Assembly: GCF_011045095.1 (NCBI RefSeq)
Contig: NZ_JAALDL010000006.1
Coordinates: forward strand, 124,001 to 188,000
From: Grimontia sedimenti
GTDB taxonomy: Bacteria > Pseudomonadota > Gammaproteobacteria > Enterobacterales > Vibrionaceae
DNA length: 64,000 nt
Reading direction: 5' to 3'
A program made the translations under genes and the position numbers. This document shows, piece after piece, positions 45,892-55,431 of this stretch. The number at the start of each line of letters is the position of its first letter. Position 1 is the first letter of the stretch. A model generated the notes under the pieces. That model searched no databases and was not told the DNA's origin. It saw only the letters and a list, made by a program, of their open reading frames with translations.

Positions 45892-46371
45892 TTATGCTGG
45901 GTTTTTCTCGCGGTACTTCGGCTTTTTCCGCACATACAGCACGCGGCGTACCCGACTCACTACTTCCCCATTGGCATCCTGCACATTTACGATGAATTCC
46001 GGAAATACCTTATCTCCGTTCGCCGTCGCTTGCTGAATAGACGCAATGGTTTCCTCGGAAATGACAAACTCAGCAAACAAATCTGTGGTACCTGGTTTGA
46101 TAAAATTGATATCGGCCTCTTTGTCCCAGACGAAGTATTTTTCTCCCAAGATCCCCATCAACATGAGGGCGTAAGTAGGGTCAGTCATAGAGAAAATACT
46201 GCCACCGTATTGGGTTCGATTGGCGTTTTTGTTCCACCAACGGAGTTTCAAACGAATCTTAACGTGGCGGAAATCTTCGCTAATATTCAGGATCTTAATA
46301 CCCGCGCCCCAGAATGGAGGCCAACAGTTCAAGGCGAACTTCACAATGCCGGGTTTGTAGTATTTGTACAC
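45892..46371 (-). CDS. DUF4442 hotdog-fold protein, probable thioesterase-like
   Basis: 159 residues. FALNCWPPFWGAGI, SEDFRHVKIRLKLRWWNKN and YGGSIFSMTDPTYALML are the conserved blocks of DUF4442, a hotdog-fold family related to acyl-CoA thioesterases; the substrate is unknown. I choose the GTG at 46371 (MYKYYKPGIVKFAL), which has AAAAGGA six bases upstream; an ATG at 46392 is in frame but lacks a good ribosome binding site. Divergent from fur. Confidence 0.8.
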   Translation of the reverse strand: MYKYYKPGIVKFALNCWPPFWGAGIKILNISEDFRHVKIRLKLRWWNKNANRTQYGGSIFSMTDPTYALMLMGILGEKYFVWDKEADINFIKPGTTDLFAEFVISEETIASIQQATANGDKVFPEFIVNVQDANGEVVSRVRRVLYVRKKPKYREKNPA

Positions 46372-46563
46372 AGGAATTCCTTTTCTGGTCATACCAGTCA
46401 ATACTGCCAGTTTTGCAATGCGACAACAAGCCGCAAAACCAACCAATTAGGTCAGATATTTGCCCCTTTGCACTGGCGACGTCTTATCACATTTGTTACG
46501 CTAACCATCAATTTTCCCGTTCTCTCACACAGGGAAAAAAGCAATTACGTAGGAAAGAACCGG

Positions 46564-47007
46564 ATGTCAGATAATAACAAGGCACTAAAAGACGCAGGAC
46601 TGAAAGTAACGCTGCCTCGATTGAAGATCTTAGAAGTACTGCAAGAGCCGGACTGCCAGCACATCAGTGCTGAAGATCTCTACAAAAAGCTTATCGATAT
46701 CGGCGAAGAAATTGGACTTGCTACCGTATATCGCGTGCTTAACCAGTTTGACGATGCCGGAATTGTTACCCGTCACCACTTTGAAGGTGGCAAATCGGTT
46801 TTTGAACTGGCGACACAACACCACCACGACCACTTAGTCTGTCTGGACTGTGGCCGCGTTATCGAATTTACTGATGATGTCATCGAGCAGCGCCAGAAAG
46901 ATATCGCAAATCAGTTCAACATCAGACTCACAAACCACAGTCTGTATCTTTATGGCCATTGCACGAAAGATGGCTGCAAAGACGACCCGAGCATTCACGA
47001 CGTTTAA
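46564..47007 (+). CDS. fur: Ferric uptake regulator Fur
   Basis: Iron-responsive repressor; the likely controller of feoABC in this window. 147 residues. The winged helix is in KVTLPRLKILEVL with recognition helix GLATVYRVLNQF. The metal-binding HHFEGGKSVFE and HHHDHLVCLDCGRV come before the C-terminal GHCTKDGC, so both CxxC-like pairs are present. The ATG at 46564 has TAGGAAAG upstream; the open frame before it is not coding. A terminator follows. Confidence 0.98.
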   Translation: MSDNNKALKDAGLKVTLPRLKILEVLQEPDCQHISAEDLYKKLIDIGEEIGLATVYRVLNQFDDAGIVTRHHFEGGKSVFELATQHHHDHLVCLDCGRVIEFTDDVIEQRQKDIANQFNIRLTNHSLYLYGHCTKDGCKDDPSIHDV

Positions 47008-47025
47008 CATCGTCGATAAACGGGC

Positions 47026-47060
47026 AAAAAAACCGGAGCCAAGCTCCGGTTTTTTGTTTT
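47026..47060. terminator. Bidirectional terminator between fur and glnS
   Basis: AAAAAAACCGGAGC / GCTCCGGTTTTTTG stem, T runs on both strands. Confidence 0.93.
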
Positions 47061-47069
47061 TAAGGCTCG

Positions 47070-48737
47070 TTAGTCGCCAATTTTCGCCCATGTATCGCGA
47101 AGACCGACCGTGCGGTTAAATACCAACGCACCTTCTTTGCTGTCTTTACGATCTGCGCAGAAGTAACCCATACGCTCGAACTGGTAGCCCTGCTCAGCTT
47201 CTGCTGCTTTCAGGCTTGGCTCCACATAACCACGAACCACAGTCAGTGACTCAGGGTTAATGGTCGCTGCAAAGTCATCAGCTGCGCCAGGGTTTGGCAC
47301 AGTGAACAGGCGGTCATACAAGCGGATTTCCGCTTCAACACCTGCATCTGCAGATACCCAGTGGATAACACCTTTTACTTTACGGCCATCTGCCGGGTCT
47401 TTACCCAGTGTCTCTGGATCATAGGTGCAGTACACCGTGGTGATCTTGCCATCAGCATCTTTGTCACAGCGTTCAGCTTTCACTACGTATGCGTTACGAA
47501 GACGCACTTCTTTACCCAGCACCAGACGCTTGTACTTCTTGTTCGCTTCCTCGCGGAAGTCTTCAGCTTCAATCCAGATTTCGCGGCTGAATGGGATTTC
47601 ACGCTCACCCATTTCTGGTTTGTTCGGGTGATTAGCTGCATTCAGCGTTTCGATTTCACCCTCTGCGTAGTTCTCGATAACCAGTTTGATTGGGTCAAGC
47701 ACGGCCATCGCGCGAGGTGCGTTTTCGTTCAGGTCATCACGCACACAAGACTCCAGTGAGCTCATCTCAATGGTGTTGTCTTGTTTAGTAACACCAATAC
47801 GCTTACAAAACTCACGAATTGATGCAGGCGTGTAGCCGCGACGACGCAGGCCAGAAATGGTCGGCATACGTGGGTCATCCCAACCATTAACCAGGTTTTC
47901 ACTGACCAGTTGGCTAAGCTTACGCTTTGACATCACGGTGTATTCCAGGTTCAGACGGCTAAACTCGTACTGACGTGGCTGACACTCAATAGTGATGTTC
48001 TCCAGAACCCAGTCGTACAGACGGCGGTTGTCCTGGAATTCCAGCGTACACAGCGAGTGAGTAATGCCTTCAATCGCATCTGAAATACAGTGCGTGAAGT
48101 CATACATTGGGTAAATGCACCACTTATCACCGGTCTGGTGATGGTGTGCAAAACGTACGCGATAGAGCACTGGATCACGCATGACCATAAATGGTGAAGC
48201 CATATCAATTTTTGCACGCAGACAGGCTTTGCCTTCAGCAAATTCGCCGTTCTTCATTTTATCGAACAGCGCCAGATTTTCTTCCACAGTGCGATCGCGG
48301 TATGGACTGTGTTTACCTGCTTCCTTCAGGGTGCCACGGTATTCGCGGATCTCATCAGGGCTCAGTTCTTCAACATAAGCCAAACCTTTTTCGATCAGTT
48401 CTACCGCATACCCGTGGAGACGGTCGAAGTAGTCAGACGAATAACAAACTTCACCATCCCATTGGAAGCCCAGCCAGTTCACATCGTTCTTGATAGACTC
48501 AACGAACTCGATGTCTTCTTTCTCTGGGTTGGTATCGTCAAAACGCAGGTTGCACTGACCCTGGTAATCTTGGGCGATACCAAAGTTCAGACAGATCGAC
48601 TTTGCGTGACCGATGTGCAGGTAGCCATTTGGCTCTGGCGGGAAACGCGTGTGAACAGTGTTATGAACACCACCTGACAAATCTTTATCAATGATTTGAC
48701 GGATAAAGTTAGTTGGACGAGCCTCAGACTCACTCAT
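47070..48737 (-). CDS. glnS: Glutamine-tRNA ligase
   Basis: Class I synthetase for tRNA-Gln. 555 residues (E. coli 554). [15 protein letters not shown] holds the HIGH motif, and VMSKRKL is the KMSKS loop. The anticodon-binding beta-barrels fill the C-terminal half. I take the ATG at 48737 over the TTG one codon earlier because GAGG spacing fits. An ERIC-like segment lies 30 bases upstream. Next to nag genes, as in E. coli. Confidence 0.97.
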   Translation of the reverse strand: MSESEARPTNFIRQIIDKDLSGGVHNTVHTRFPPEPNGYLHIGHAKSICLNFGIAQDYQGQCNLRFDDTNPEKEDIEFVESIKNDVNWLGFQWDGEVCYSSDYFDRLHGYAVELIEKGLAYVEELSPDEIREYRGTLKEAGKHSPYRDRTVEENLALFDKMKNGEFAEGKACLRAKIDMASPFMVMRDPVLYRVRFAHHHQTGDKWCIYPMYDFTHCISDAIEGITHSLCTLEFQDNRRLYDWVLENITIECQPRQYEFSRLNLEYTVMSKRKLSQLVSENLVNGWDDPRMPTISGLRRRGYTPASIREFCKRIGVTKQDNTIEMSSLESCVRDDLNENAPRAMAVLDPIKLVIENYAEGEIETLNAANHPNKPEMGEREIPFSREIWIEAEDFREEANKKYKRLVLGKEVRLRNAYVVKAERCDKDADGKITTVYCTYDPETLGKDPADGRKVKGVIHWVSADAGVEAEIRLYDRLFTVPNPGAADDFAATINPESLTVVRGYVEPSLKAAEAEQGYQFERMGYFCADRKDSKEGALVFNRTVGLRDTWAKIGD

Positions 48738-48768
48738 CAAAAAATACCTCGTTGGAAGATCCAGATCT

Positions 48769-48885
48769 TATACCCAGGCGAACTTGAGATGCTGTCGTTC
48801 AGCGCCTTGGTTGAATAGACTTTAAATAACGCCCAATAATCCCCGATCGTGGCTATTTACTCAACCACTACTGAACGCTCTCACG
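48769..48885. repeat. ERIC-like segment upstream of glnS
   Basis: TATACCCAGGCGAACTTGAG then ATGCTG aligns with the ERIC-like ends at 7755 and 44007. Inside, GTTCAG/CTGAAC, GGTTGA/TCAACC and AAATA/TATTT nest as an imperfect palindrome. The far end lacks the terminal sequence, so the copy seems truncated or divergent. It separates glnS from the chitobiase terminator and may lie in the glnS leader. Confidence 0.5.
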
Positions 48886-48895
48886 CCATTTGAAC

Positions 48896-48923
48896 AAAAA
48901 AAAGCCCGCGAAGCGCGGGCTTT
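48896..48923 (-). terminator. Terminator of the chitobiase gene
   Basis: On minus, AAAGCCCGCG / CGCGGGCTTT stem followed by eight T residues, just past the chitobiase stop. Confidence 0.92.
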
Positions 48924-48941
48924 GATGCTTTAAGGGGGAAA

Positions 48942-51620
48942 TTACAGAGAAACTGCACGACCTTCGCGTTGTTTATCTGCACTCAATGCACGCACTTCTA
49001 CGTTAGCATTGTTGTCAAGAGCTACCGGAGCGACGTAGTCCATCCAAGATTGACCACCATCTACAGAGTATTGCATTGGCAGACCCGGCATGCTGATGTT
49101 CATGTGCAGTTTGCCGTCTTGCATGATGGCGCCTGGAACAGGAATGCGGTAGTTGATACCTGATGCATCCAGTTTCGCCATTTCGCGCTGACCCATCACA
49201 TTGGCAAAGCGCGTCCAGTCTTGCAGTTGCGCATCTTTATTAACGTGAGAAGTCTCTTGGTTGAATTGCTTACCCAATTGGTAATCCAATTCCCAGTCTG
49301 CTTTGTGCCATGCACGCTCAGCGGCGGCAATCACACGAGGGAATACCATGTATTCGTATTGCTCGTCAGTACGAACGGTTTCACTCCAAAGTTGTGCAGA
49401 CAGACCGTGGAAGCCTTCGTTGTATTCAACGGTACCTTTACCATTGAATCCGTTACCATCGCGGTCCACAGATGTTTCTGCGTTCTGAGGCAAGTTTTCT
49501 GGCGCGAACCCAAACATCTTGCGAGTGTCAGTTGCACGGGTTGCCCAGTAGTAACCACGCTCTTTCGGGTCTACTTCGTATGGCATATCCATGTACACGT
49601 AGTCTGGGTTAGAGACGATCAGGTCGTAACCTTTTGCAGCCCAGTCGTATGCAGATGCATCACCGCCCCAGTACAGCACATCCCAGAAATTCACGCGGGT
49701 GTTTTCAGTTTTGAACGCTGAAGCATCTTTTGAGTACTTCAGGCCGTCTTGCCATGCCTGGAAGTTCTCAATGCCTTGCTCAGCAACTGCACCACTCACT
49801 TTCTCTGCAAAGAAGCTTGGTAGGTGACCAAAATCAGATACCACACCTTCTTCGATCAACTTCTGGCACATTGGAGACTTAGCGAATGGCTTGTCTTGCT
49901 GGCTCAGGTCAATATTGCCTTTCCACGCTACCTGGTCAGTTGCGTTGATATCTTGGAAACCTGCGTTCAGTTTGATGTTCTTCGCTTCGTCACCACCGAA
50001 ATGCCAAGTGTTAAGCGGCATACCAGCAGCGTCATGCATCGCTTTTACTTCAGCGATCACTTTGTTCACGAAGTTCATGGACGAGTCCATACATGGGTTG
50101 ATGAAGCTGCGCTTATCGTAGAACTGAACCGTGGTTACGTTAGACGTATCTTGCGGATCCATCAGACGAAATTCTTCTGCTTTCGCCAGATCGCCCTGCT
50201 CTGCATATTTCTGGTAACGCGCTTCCATAGAAACCACCGCCGCACGTGAGTGCGCAGGCATGTCGATTTCTGGAATCACTTCAATACCACGTGCTTTCGC
50301 ATGACGCAGAATTTCCATGTAATCCGCTTTCGAGAAGTAGCCAGAACCAAAGTTGTCAGTGCTTGGACCTGAGCCCAACTGAGGCAGAAGACATGATGTT
50401 TCGCTCAGGTCGTGACAGCGGTTTGCACCTACGTCAGTTAGCTCAGGCAGACCTGGGATTTCCAAGCGCCAGCCTTCATCATCCGTCAGGTGAAGGTGTA
50501 GTTTGTTCAGCTTGTATGCCGCCATTTGATCGATAGTGCGCAGCATCGCTTCCTTCGAGTGGAAGTTACGCGCAACATCTACCATCACACCGCGGTATTC
50601 AAAACGAGGCGCATCTTCAATCGCTACCCAAGGCAGCATCTCGTCGTCACCGTTGTCCATCAGCGCCAGCATAGATTGCAGACCGTAGAATGCACCCACA
50701 CTGTCGAAGCCCAGCACGTCAACACCACCAGCATTCACTGCCAGTTTGTATGCGCCTGATACCGCTTCTTTGCCTTCGAACGCATTAGAATCAACATTGA
50801 TGTTCAGCGCGATATCACCCTCAACATTCACGCCCAGAAGCTCAGCGCGCTTTTCGAATGCCGCCAGTTGGTCAGCATCCAATGCGTTGTTGGTTACTGC
50901 GAAGCCTGAGGCAATGTGCAACGCGCCACGCATTTGCTTGGTTTTCAGCGGAGTTGGAATGATAGAGGCTTCAATTGCACCTTCTGCCAGTGCGGCGACA
51001 TCGCTGTTTTTCGCATAACGGGATGCAGCAGTCGCCAGAATGTTGTTATCTTCCGGCGTGCGCTTCCAGTTCTTACCTTCGATCTCTGTCACGTAAGCGT
51101 CGACGTTTTCTGTATTCAGCGAAGCAATCGCTTTAGGAATAGCATTACCTGCGGTCACGTATGCACGAGGCATAAAATCAGTTTCAAACAGCGTCCAGTA
51201 TTCCTGAACAAGTGGGATCTCAATCGTTTCGCCAGCAGCAAAACCATCGAAAGACGCTGTTGGGGTCATCACATAAAGATCACCGGTGATGTGTTCAATC
51301 GCGAAGTCTTTGTTTTCAACATCCAGAATGACACGAATACTGTGCAGGTAAATTTTCCAGTCATTGCCGGAAACCGCTTCACCATCATTAACCACAGTCA
51401 TCAGGATCTTGTTACAAGACGCCCACTCTGCGCCCATATCCTGACATGCCATGCCTTCCTGTGCACCGTGGTTTGTCTCCACGTCGTAACTGATGTTCAG
51501 CTGAGAAGCCAGTACATCAACCTTTCCTTGTTGCGCTGCGTCTGACTGCAGAGAACTGCAACCAGCCAGACCAGAAGCAATCGCAACAGACAAGATACCC
51601 ATCTTAAATGTTTTGTTCAT
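48942..51620 (-). CDS. chb: Beta-N-acetylhexosaminidase (chitobiase), GH20 lipoprotein
   Basis: Splits chitobiose and short chitin oligomers to GlcNAc. Residues 1-20 are a signal peptide with lipobox LAGC, lipidated at C21, so it is membrane-anchored. An N-terminal carbohydrate-binding-like beta domain and a GH20b domain precede the GH20 barrel, which begins near WVAIEDAPRFEYRGVMVDVARN and has the catalytic Asp-Glu pair in WHFGGDEAKN. 892 residues, the size of the vibrio chitobiase. It probably acts with nagE and nagBAC; it may share the nagE transcript partly, though a terminator lies between. Confidence 0.95.
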   Translation of the reverse strand: MNKTFKMGILSVAIASGLAGCSSLQSDAAQQGKVDVLASQLNISYDVETNHGAQEGMACQDMGAEWASCNKILMTVVNDGEAVSGNDWKIYLHSIRVILDVENKDFAIEHITGDLYVMTPTASFDGFAAGETIEIPLVQEYWTLFETDFMPRAYVTAGNAIPKAIASLNTENVDAYVTEIEGKNWKRTPEDNNILATAASRYAKNSDVAALAEGAIEASIIPTPLKTKQMRGALHIASGFAVTNNALDADQLAAFEKRAELLGVNVEGDIALNINVDSNAFEGKEAVSGAYKLAVNAGGVDVLGFDSVGAFYGLQSMLALMDNGDDEMLPWVAIEDAPRFEYRGVMVDVARNFHSKEAMLRTIDQMAAYKLNKLHLHLTDDEGWRLEIPGLPELTDVGANRCHDLSETSCLLPQLGSGPSTDNFGSGYFSKADYMEILRHAKARGIEVIPEIDMPAHSRAAVVSMEARYQKYAEQGDLAKAEEFRLMDPQDTSNVTTVQFYDKRSFINPCMDSSMNFVNKVIAEVKAMHDAAGMPLNTWHFGGDEAKNIKLNAGFQDINATDQVAWKGNIDLSQQDKPFAKSPMCQKLIEEGVVSDFGHLPSFFAEKVSGAVAEQGIENFQAWQDGLKYSKDASAFKTENTRVNFWDVLYWGGDASAYDWAAKGYDLIVSNPDYVYMDMPYEVDPKERGYYWATRATDTRKMFGFAPENLPQNAETSVDRDGNGFNGKGTVEYNEGFHGLSAQLWSETVRTDEQYEYMVFPRVIAAAERAWHKADWELDYQLGKQFNQETSHVNKDAQLQDWTRFANVMGQREMAKLDASGINYRIPVPGAIMQDGKLHMNISMPGLPMQYSVDGGQSWMDYVAPVALDNNANVEVRALSADKQREGRAVSL

Positions 51621-51657
51621 TGTTCATTTTCCCTACGAATAGCCTTAAAAAAGGCCC

Positions 51658-51687
51658 AAAAAAAGCCGACCCCGTTAGAGGCCGGCT
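51658..51687 (-). terminator. Terminator of nagE
   Basis: On minus, AGCCGGCC / GGGTCGGCT stem, one wobble, followed by seven T residues, between nagE and the chitobiase gene. Confidence 0.8.
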
Positions 51688-51715
51688 ATGTTGACTGTTT
51701 AGTCAGTATTTTTTA

Positions 51716-53206
51716 TTAAGGCAGTTTTACGTCAGACAGGTCTTCAGTAGTGCCGACTTTTTTCATTTCGCCAGCAACGATTTCTGCCAGTGGGCCCAGA
51801 ATAACCTGAAGGTTGTTGGTACCCAGTTTAACAACACCCATCGCACCCAGTGCTTTCAGTGTTTTCTCGTCGATTTGGCTGCCGTCTTTAACAGTCAGGC
51901 GCAGACGAGTAATACATGCATCGATGTTAGTCAGGTTGTCGTGACCACCCAGAGCTTTCAGGTATTGACGAGCCAGAACACCAGTTTCTGCTGAACCTTG
52001 AACGTCTGAAGAAGTTTCGTCATCTTCTTCACGACCTGGAGTTGCCAGGTTGAACTTCAGGATAGCTGCACGGAATACGGTGTAGTAGATAACCGAGAAC
52101 ACCAGACCTTGAGCAATCAGCATGTACCAGTTAACCGCCAGTGGGTTACGGGTAGACAGAACCATATCCACCAGACCTGCAGAGAAGCCGAAGCCCGCAA
52201 TCCACTGCATAGATGCTGCGATGTATACAGAGATACCAGTCAGCAGTGCGTGCAGTACGTACAGACCAGGTGCGAGGAACATGAATGAGAATTCCAGAGG
52301 CTCAGTTACACCGGTGAAGAAAGATGCGAAAGCAGCAGCCAGCATGATAGATGCAACTTTCTCTTTGTTTTCTGGCTTCGCACAGTGGTAGATAGCCAGT
52401 GCCGCACCTGGCAGACCAAACATCATGATTGGGAAGAAGCCCGCCTGGTACATACCAGTCACACCTACAACGCCAGTGCCTTCAGCGATAGACTTAGCAC
52501 CGCCCAGGAAGTTAGGGATGTCGTTGATGCCAGCAACGTCGAACCAGAATACTGAGTTCAGAGCGTGGTGCAGACCAACAGGGATCAGAAGACGGTTGAA
52601 GAACGCGTATACACCCGCACCCAGCTCGCCCATACCTTGGATGCCTTCACCGAAGCTTACCAGACCGCCGTATACGGTTGGCCATACGTACATCAGGATG
52701 AACGCGATGAAGATACCAGCAAAAGAGGTCAGGATAGGTACAAGACGCTTACCAGAGAAGAACGCCAGTGCTTTGTGCAGTTCAACATGTGAGAAACGGT
52801 TGTACAGTTCAGCAGATACGATACCAACCAAGATACCTACGAACTGGTTGTTGATCTTACCGAATGCTGCAGGTACTGCGCTTGGGTCGATGCCCTGAAT
52901 TTGCGCAACCGCACCTGGAGACAGCAGCGTGGTCACAACGAGGAAACCAACGAAGCCTGACAGTGCAGCTGCACCATCTTTATCTTTAGACATACCGTAC
53001 GCAACACCAACCGCGAACAGTACAGACATGTTATCGATGATTGCGGCGCCCGCTTTGATCAAGAATGCTGCCAGTGCGCTGTTCGCACCCCAGCCATTCG
53101 GGTCAATCCAGTAACCAACACCCATCAGAATTGCAGCAGCAGGAAGCGTGGCGACTGGCACCATCAGCGCTTTACCTACTTTTTGGAAATAACCGAGAAT
53201 ATTCAC
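51716..53206 (-). CDS. nagE: PTS N-acetylglucosamine transporter EIICB
   Basis: Phosphotransferase uptake of GlcNAc as GlcNAc-6-P. The EIIC membrane domain covers about residues 1-370 (HHALNSVFWFDVAG, TGVTEPLEFSFMF), and the EIIB domain about 415-490 with the phosphocysteine in DACITRLRL. At 496 residues it lacks the EIIA domain that E. coli NagE carries, so it should take phosphate from a separate EIIA such as Crr, which is not in this window. Divergent from nagBAC. Confidence 0.96.
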   Translation of the reverse strand: MNILGYFQKVGKALMVPVATLPAAAILMGVGYWIDPNGWGANSALAAFLIKAGAAIIDNMSVLFAVGVAYGMSKDKDGAAALSGFVGFLVVTTLLSPGAVAQIQGIDPSAVPAAFGKINNQFVGILVGIVSAELYNRFSHVELHKALAFFSGKRLVPILTSFAGIFIAFILMYVWPTVYGGLVSFGEGIQGMGELGAGVYAFFNRLLIPVGLHHALNSVFWFDVAGINDIPNFLGGAKSIAEGTGVVGVTGMYQAGFFPIMMFGLPGAALAIYHCAKPENKEKVASIMLAAAFASFFTGVTEPLEFSFMFLAPGLYVLHALLTGISVYIAASMQWIAGFGFSAGLVDMVLSTRNPLAVNWYMLIAQGLVFSVIYYTVFRAAILKFNLATPGREEDDETSSDVQGSAETGVLARQYLKALGGHDNLTNIDACITRLRLTVKDGSQIDEKTLKALGAMGVVKLGTNNLQVILGPLAEIVAGEMKKVGTTEDLSDVKLP

Positions 53207-53300
53207 CTTTGTTCCCCCTATAGTGGTTCTTTCTCAGATGTGTAATGACAACATGGGACTTTTTTTACTATCCAATGTGAGTCAGGAGGAGTTTATTCCA

Positions 53301-53322
53301 TTAATTTCGCCCCGCAAATTAA
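53301..53322. promoter_or_regulatory. NagC/Mlc-type operator between nagE and nagB
   Basis: TTAATTTCGCCCCGCAAATT then AA is a near-palindrome close to the NagC/Mlc consensus TTATTTCGCNNNNGCGAAAT-AA. It lies midway between divergent nagE and nagB and fits the linked nagC gene. Confidence 0.65.
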
Positions 53323-53334
53323 AACGGATGCAAT

Positions 53335-53350
53335 TGTGATTATCGTCACT
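53335..53350. promoter_or_regulatory. CRP-like site between nagE and nagB
   Basis: TGTGATTATCGTCACT has the TGTGA-N6-TCAC form of a CRP site, 12 bases from the NagC-like operator. Carbon catabolite control of amino-sugar genes is known in the group. Confidence 0.65.
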
Positions 53351-53387
53351 CAAAACACTACAAGATCGGGTTTTTTGCTAGCACGCT

Positions 53388-53405
53388 CATAAAACTTATT
53401 TTATG
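53388..53405. promoter_or_regulatory. AT-rich perfect inverted repeat upstream of nagB
   Basis: CATAAAA-CTTA-TTTTATG, seven-base perfect arms, about 67 bases before the nagB start. It may be a second NagC operator (NagC loops between two sites in E. coli), though it lacks the central GC pairs of the first. Confidence 0.35.
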
Positions 53406-53471
53406 ATGAAAACTAAGATACAAATCCACTATCATGTATAGTCAGAATTTGAATTAACTGAGAGGTGTCCC

Positions 53472-54272
53472 GTGAGACTTATCCCGCTACAAACAGCACA
53501 TGAAGTAGGCCTTTGGTCAGCACGCCATATCGTTGATACGATTAACAAATTTGCCCCAACCGAAGATCGTCCGTTTGTTCTTGGCCTGCCAACCGGTGGC
53601 ACCCCTCTGAACACTTATAAGCAACTGATTAACCTTCATAAGCAGGGCGAAGTAAGCTTCAAACACGTGGTGACTTTCAACATGGACGAGTACTGTGGCA
53701 TCCCTGCAGACCACCCAGAGTCATACCGCAGCTTCATGTACAACAACTTCTTCAATCACATTGATATTCAAGAAGAAAACATCAATCTGCTGAACGGTAA
53801 CGCAGAAGATCACTACGCTGAGTGCAAGCGCTACGAAGACAAGATCAAATCTTACGGCAAAATTAACCTGTTCATGGGTGGCGTAGGTAACGACGGTCAC
53901 ATCGCATTTAACGAACCAGCGTCTTCTTTGTCTTCACGCACCCGTATCAAGACACTGACTGAAGACACACGCATTGCAAACTCGCGCTTCTTCGATAACG
54001 ATATCAACCAGGTACCTAAGCACGCGCTGACTATCGGTGTTGGTACACTGCTTGACGCTGAAGAAGTCATGATTCTGATCACCGGTCACAATAAGTCACT
54101 GGCACTGCAAGCAGCTGTTGAAGGTTCAGTAAACCACCTGTGGACTGTATCTGCACTGCAACTGCATCCTAAAGCGCTGATGGTATGTGATGAGCCATCA
54201 ACTGCTGAGCTGAAAGTGAAGACGGTTAAGTACTTCCAAGAGCTGGAAGCAGAAAACATCAAGAACCTGTAA
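53472..54272 (+). CDS. nagB: Glucosamine-6-phosphate deaminase
   Basis: Converts GlcN-6-P to fructose-6-P and ammonia. 266 residues as in E. coli. It starts [31 protein letters not shown] binds phosphate, FNMDEYCG holds the catalytic aspartate and [14 protein letters not shown] the catalytic His/Glu. The start is GTG with GAGAGG six bases upstream. First gene of nagBAC. Confidence 0.97.
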   Translation: MRLIPLQTAHEVGLWSARHIVDTINKFAPTEDRPFVLGLPTGGTPLNTYKQLINLHKQGEVSFKHVVTFNMDEYCGIPADHPESYRSFMYNNFFNHIDIQEENINLLNGNAEDHYAECKRYEDKIKSYGKINLFMGGVGNDGHIAFNEPASSLSSRTRIKTLTEDTRIANSRFFDNDINQVPKHALTIGVGTLLDAEEVMILITGHNKSLALQAAVEGSVNHLWTVSALQLHPKALMVCDEPSTAELKVKTVKYFQELEAENIKNL

Positions 54273-54287
54273 GGGAAGGAAGTATTC

Positions 54288-55424
54288 ATGTACGCACTGA
54301 CAAACTGCCGAATTTTCACCGGTAGCGAAGTGCTGGATAATCATGCCGTTGTCGTTGATGGCGGCTTGATCCAGAACATCTGCCCAGAAAATGACTTGCC
54401 AGAAGGCATTGAAACCCGTTCATTGGACGGCGCATTCCTGACTCCTGGTTTCATCGACCTGCAACTGAACGGTTGTGGCGGTGTAATGTTCAACGACGAA
54501 GTGACGGCGGACACCATCCGGACGATGCACTTGGCAAACCTCAAGTCTGGCTGCACTAGCTTCCTGCCTACCCTGATCACATCTTCTGACGAAGATATGA
54601 AGGCATCTGTCAGTGCGATTCGTGATTACCAAGAGCAGTACGCTAACCAAGCGCTTGGCCTGCACCTGGAAGGTCCTTACCTGAATGTTGCCAAAAAAGG
54701 CATTCACAGCGTGGATTACATCCGCCGCTCTGATGATGCCATGATTGACTTCATCGCGGCTAACGCCGACGTGGTAACGAAAGTCACATTGGCACCTGAG
54801 CTAACACCTTCGGAACATATCGAAAAGCTGGCAAAAGCAGGCATCGTAGTTTCAGCAGGTCACACCAACGCTAGCTACGTTGAAGCACGCGAAGGTTTCA
54901 AAGCAGGTATCACGTTCGCGACTCACCTGTTCAACGCAATGACCCCAATCGCGGGTCGTGAGCCAGGAATGGTTGGTGCAATCTACGACACACCAGAGGT
55001 TTACACCGGTGTTATCGCTGACGGTTTCCACGTTGACTATGCAAACATCCGCATTGCACACAAACTCAAGGGTGAAAAACTTGTTCTGGTTACCGACGCA
55101 GCAGCGCCTGCAGGAGCAGACATGGATCACTTTATTTTTGTTGGCAAGAAAGTATATTACCGAGATGGTAAGTGTGTTGATGAAAATGGCACGCTTGGCG
55201 GTTCGGCATTGACCATGATTGAAGCAGTACAGAACTCTGTCGAACATGTAGGCATCGCTTTGGATGAAGCGGTACGCATGGCAACCTTGTATCCTGCACG
55301 AGCAATCGGCATGGATGACAAGCTTGGCGCTATCAAACAAGGATATGTGGCCAACCTGACCGTGTTCGACCGTGAATTCAATGTCAAAGCGACTGTGGTT
55401 AACGGCGAATACACATTGAATTAG
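54288..55424 (+). CDS. nagA: N-acetylglucosamine-6-phosphate deacetylase
   Basis: Amidohydrolase removing acetate from GlcNAc-6-P. 378 residues. [20 protein letters not shown] (metal Glu), VSAGHTNA and [10 protein letters not shown] supply the metal ligands; [10 protein letters not shown] holds the catalytic aspartate. AAGGGAAGG before the ATG; 15 bases after nagB. Confidence 0.97.
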   Translation: MYALTNCRIFTGSEVLDNHAVVVDGGLIQNICPENDLPEGIETRSLDGAFLTPGFIDLQLNGCGGVMFNDEVTADTIRTMHLANLKSGCTSFLPTLITSSDEDMKASVSAIRDYQEQYANQALGLHLEGPYLNVAKKGIHSVDYIRRSDDAMIDFIAANADVVTKVTLAPELTPSEHIEKLAKAGIVVSAGHTNASYVEAREGFKAGITFATHLFNAMTPIAGREPGMVGAIYDTPEVYTGVIADGFHVDYANIRIAHKLKGEKLVLVTDAAAPAGADMDHFIFVGKKVYYRDGKCVDENGTLGGSALTMIEAVQNSVEHVGIALDEAVRMATLYPARAIGMDDKLGAIKQGYVANLTVFDREFNVKATVVNGEYTLN

Positions 55425-55431
55425 GAAACTT

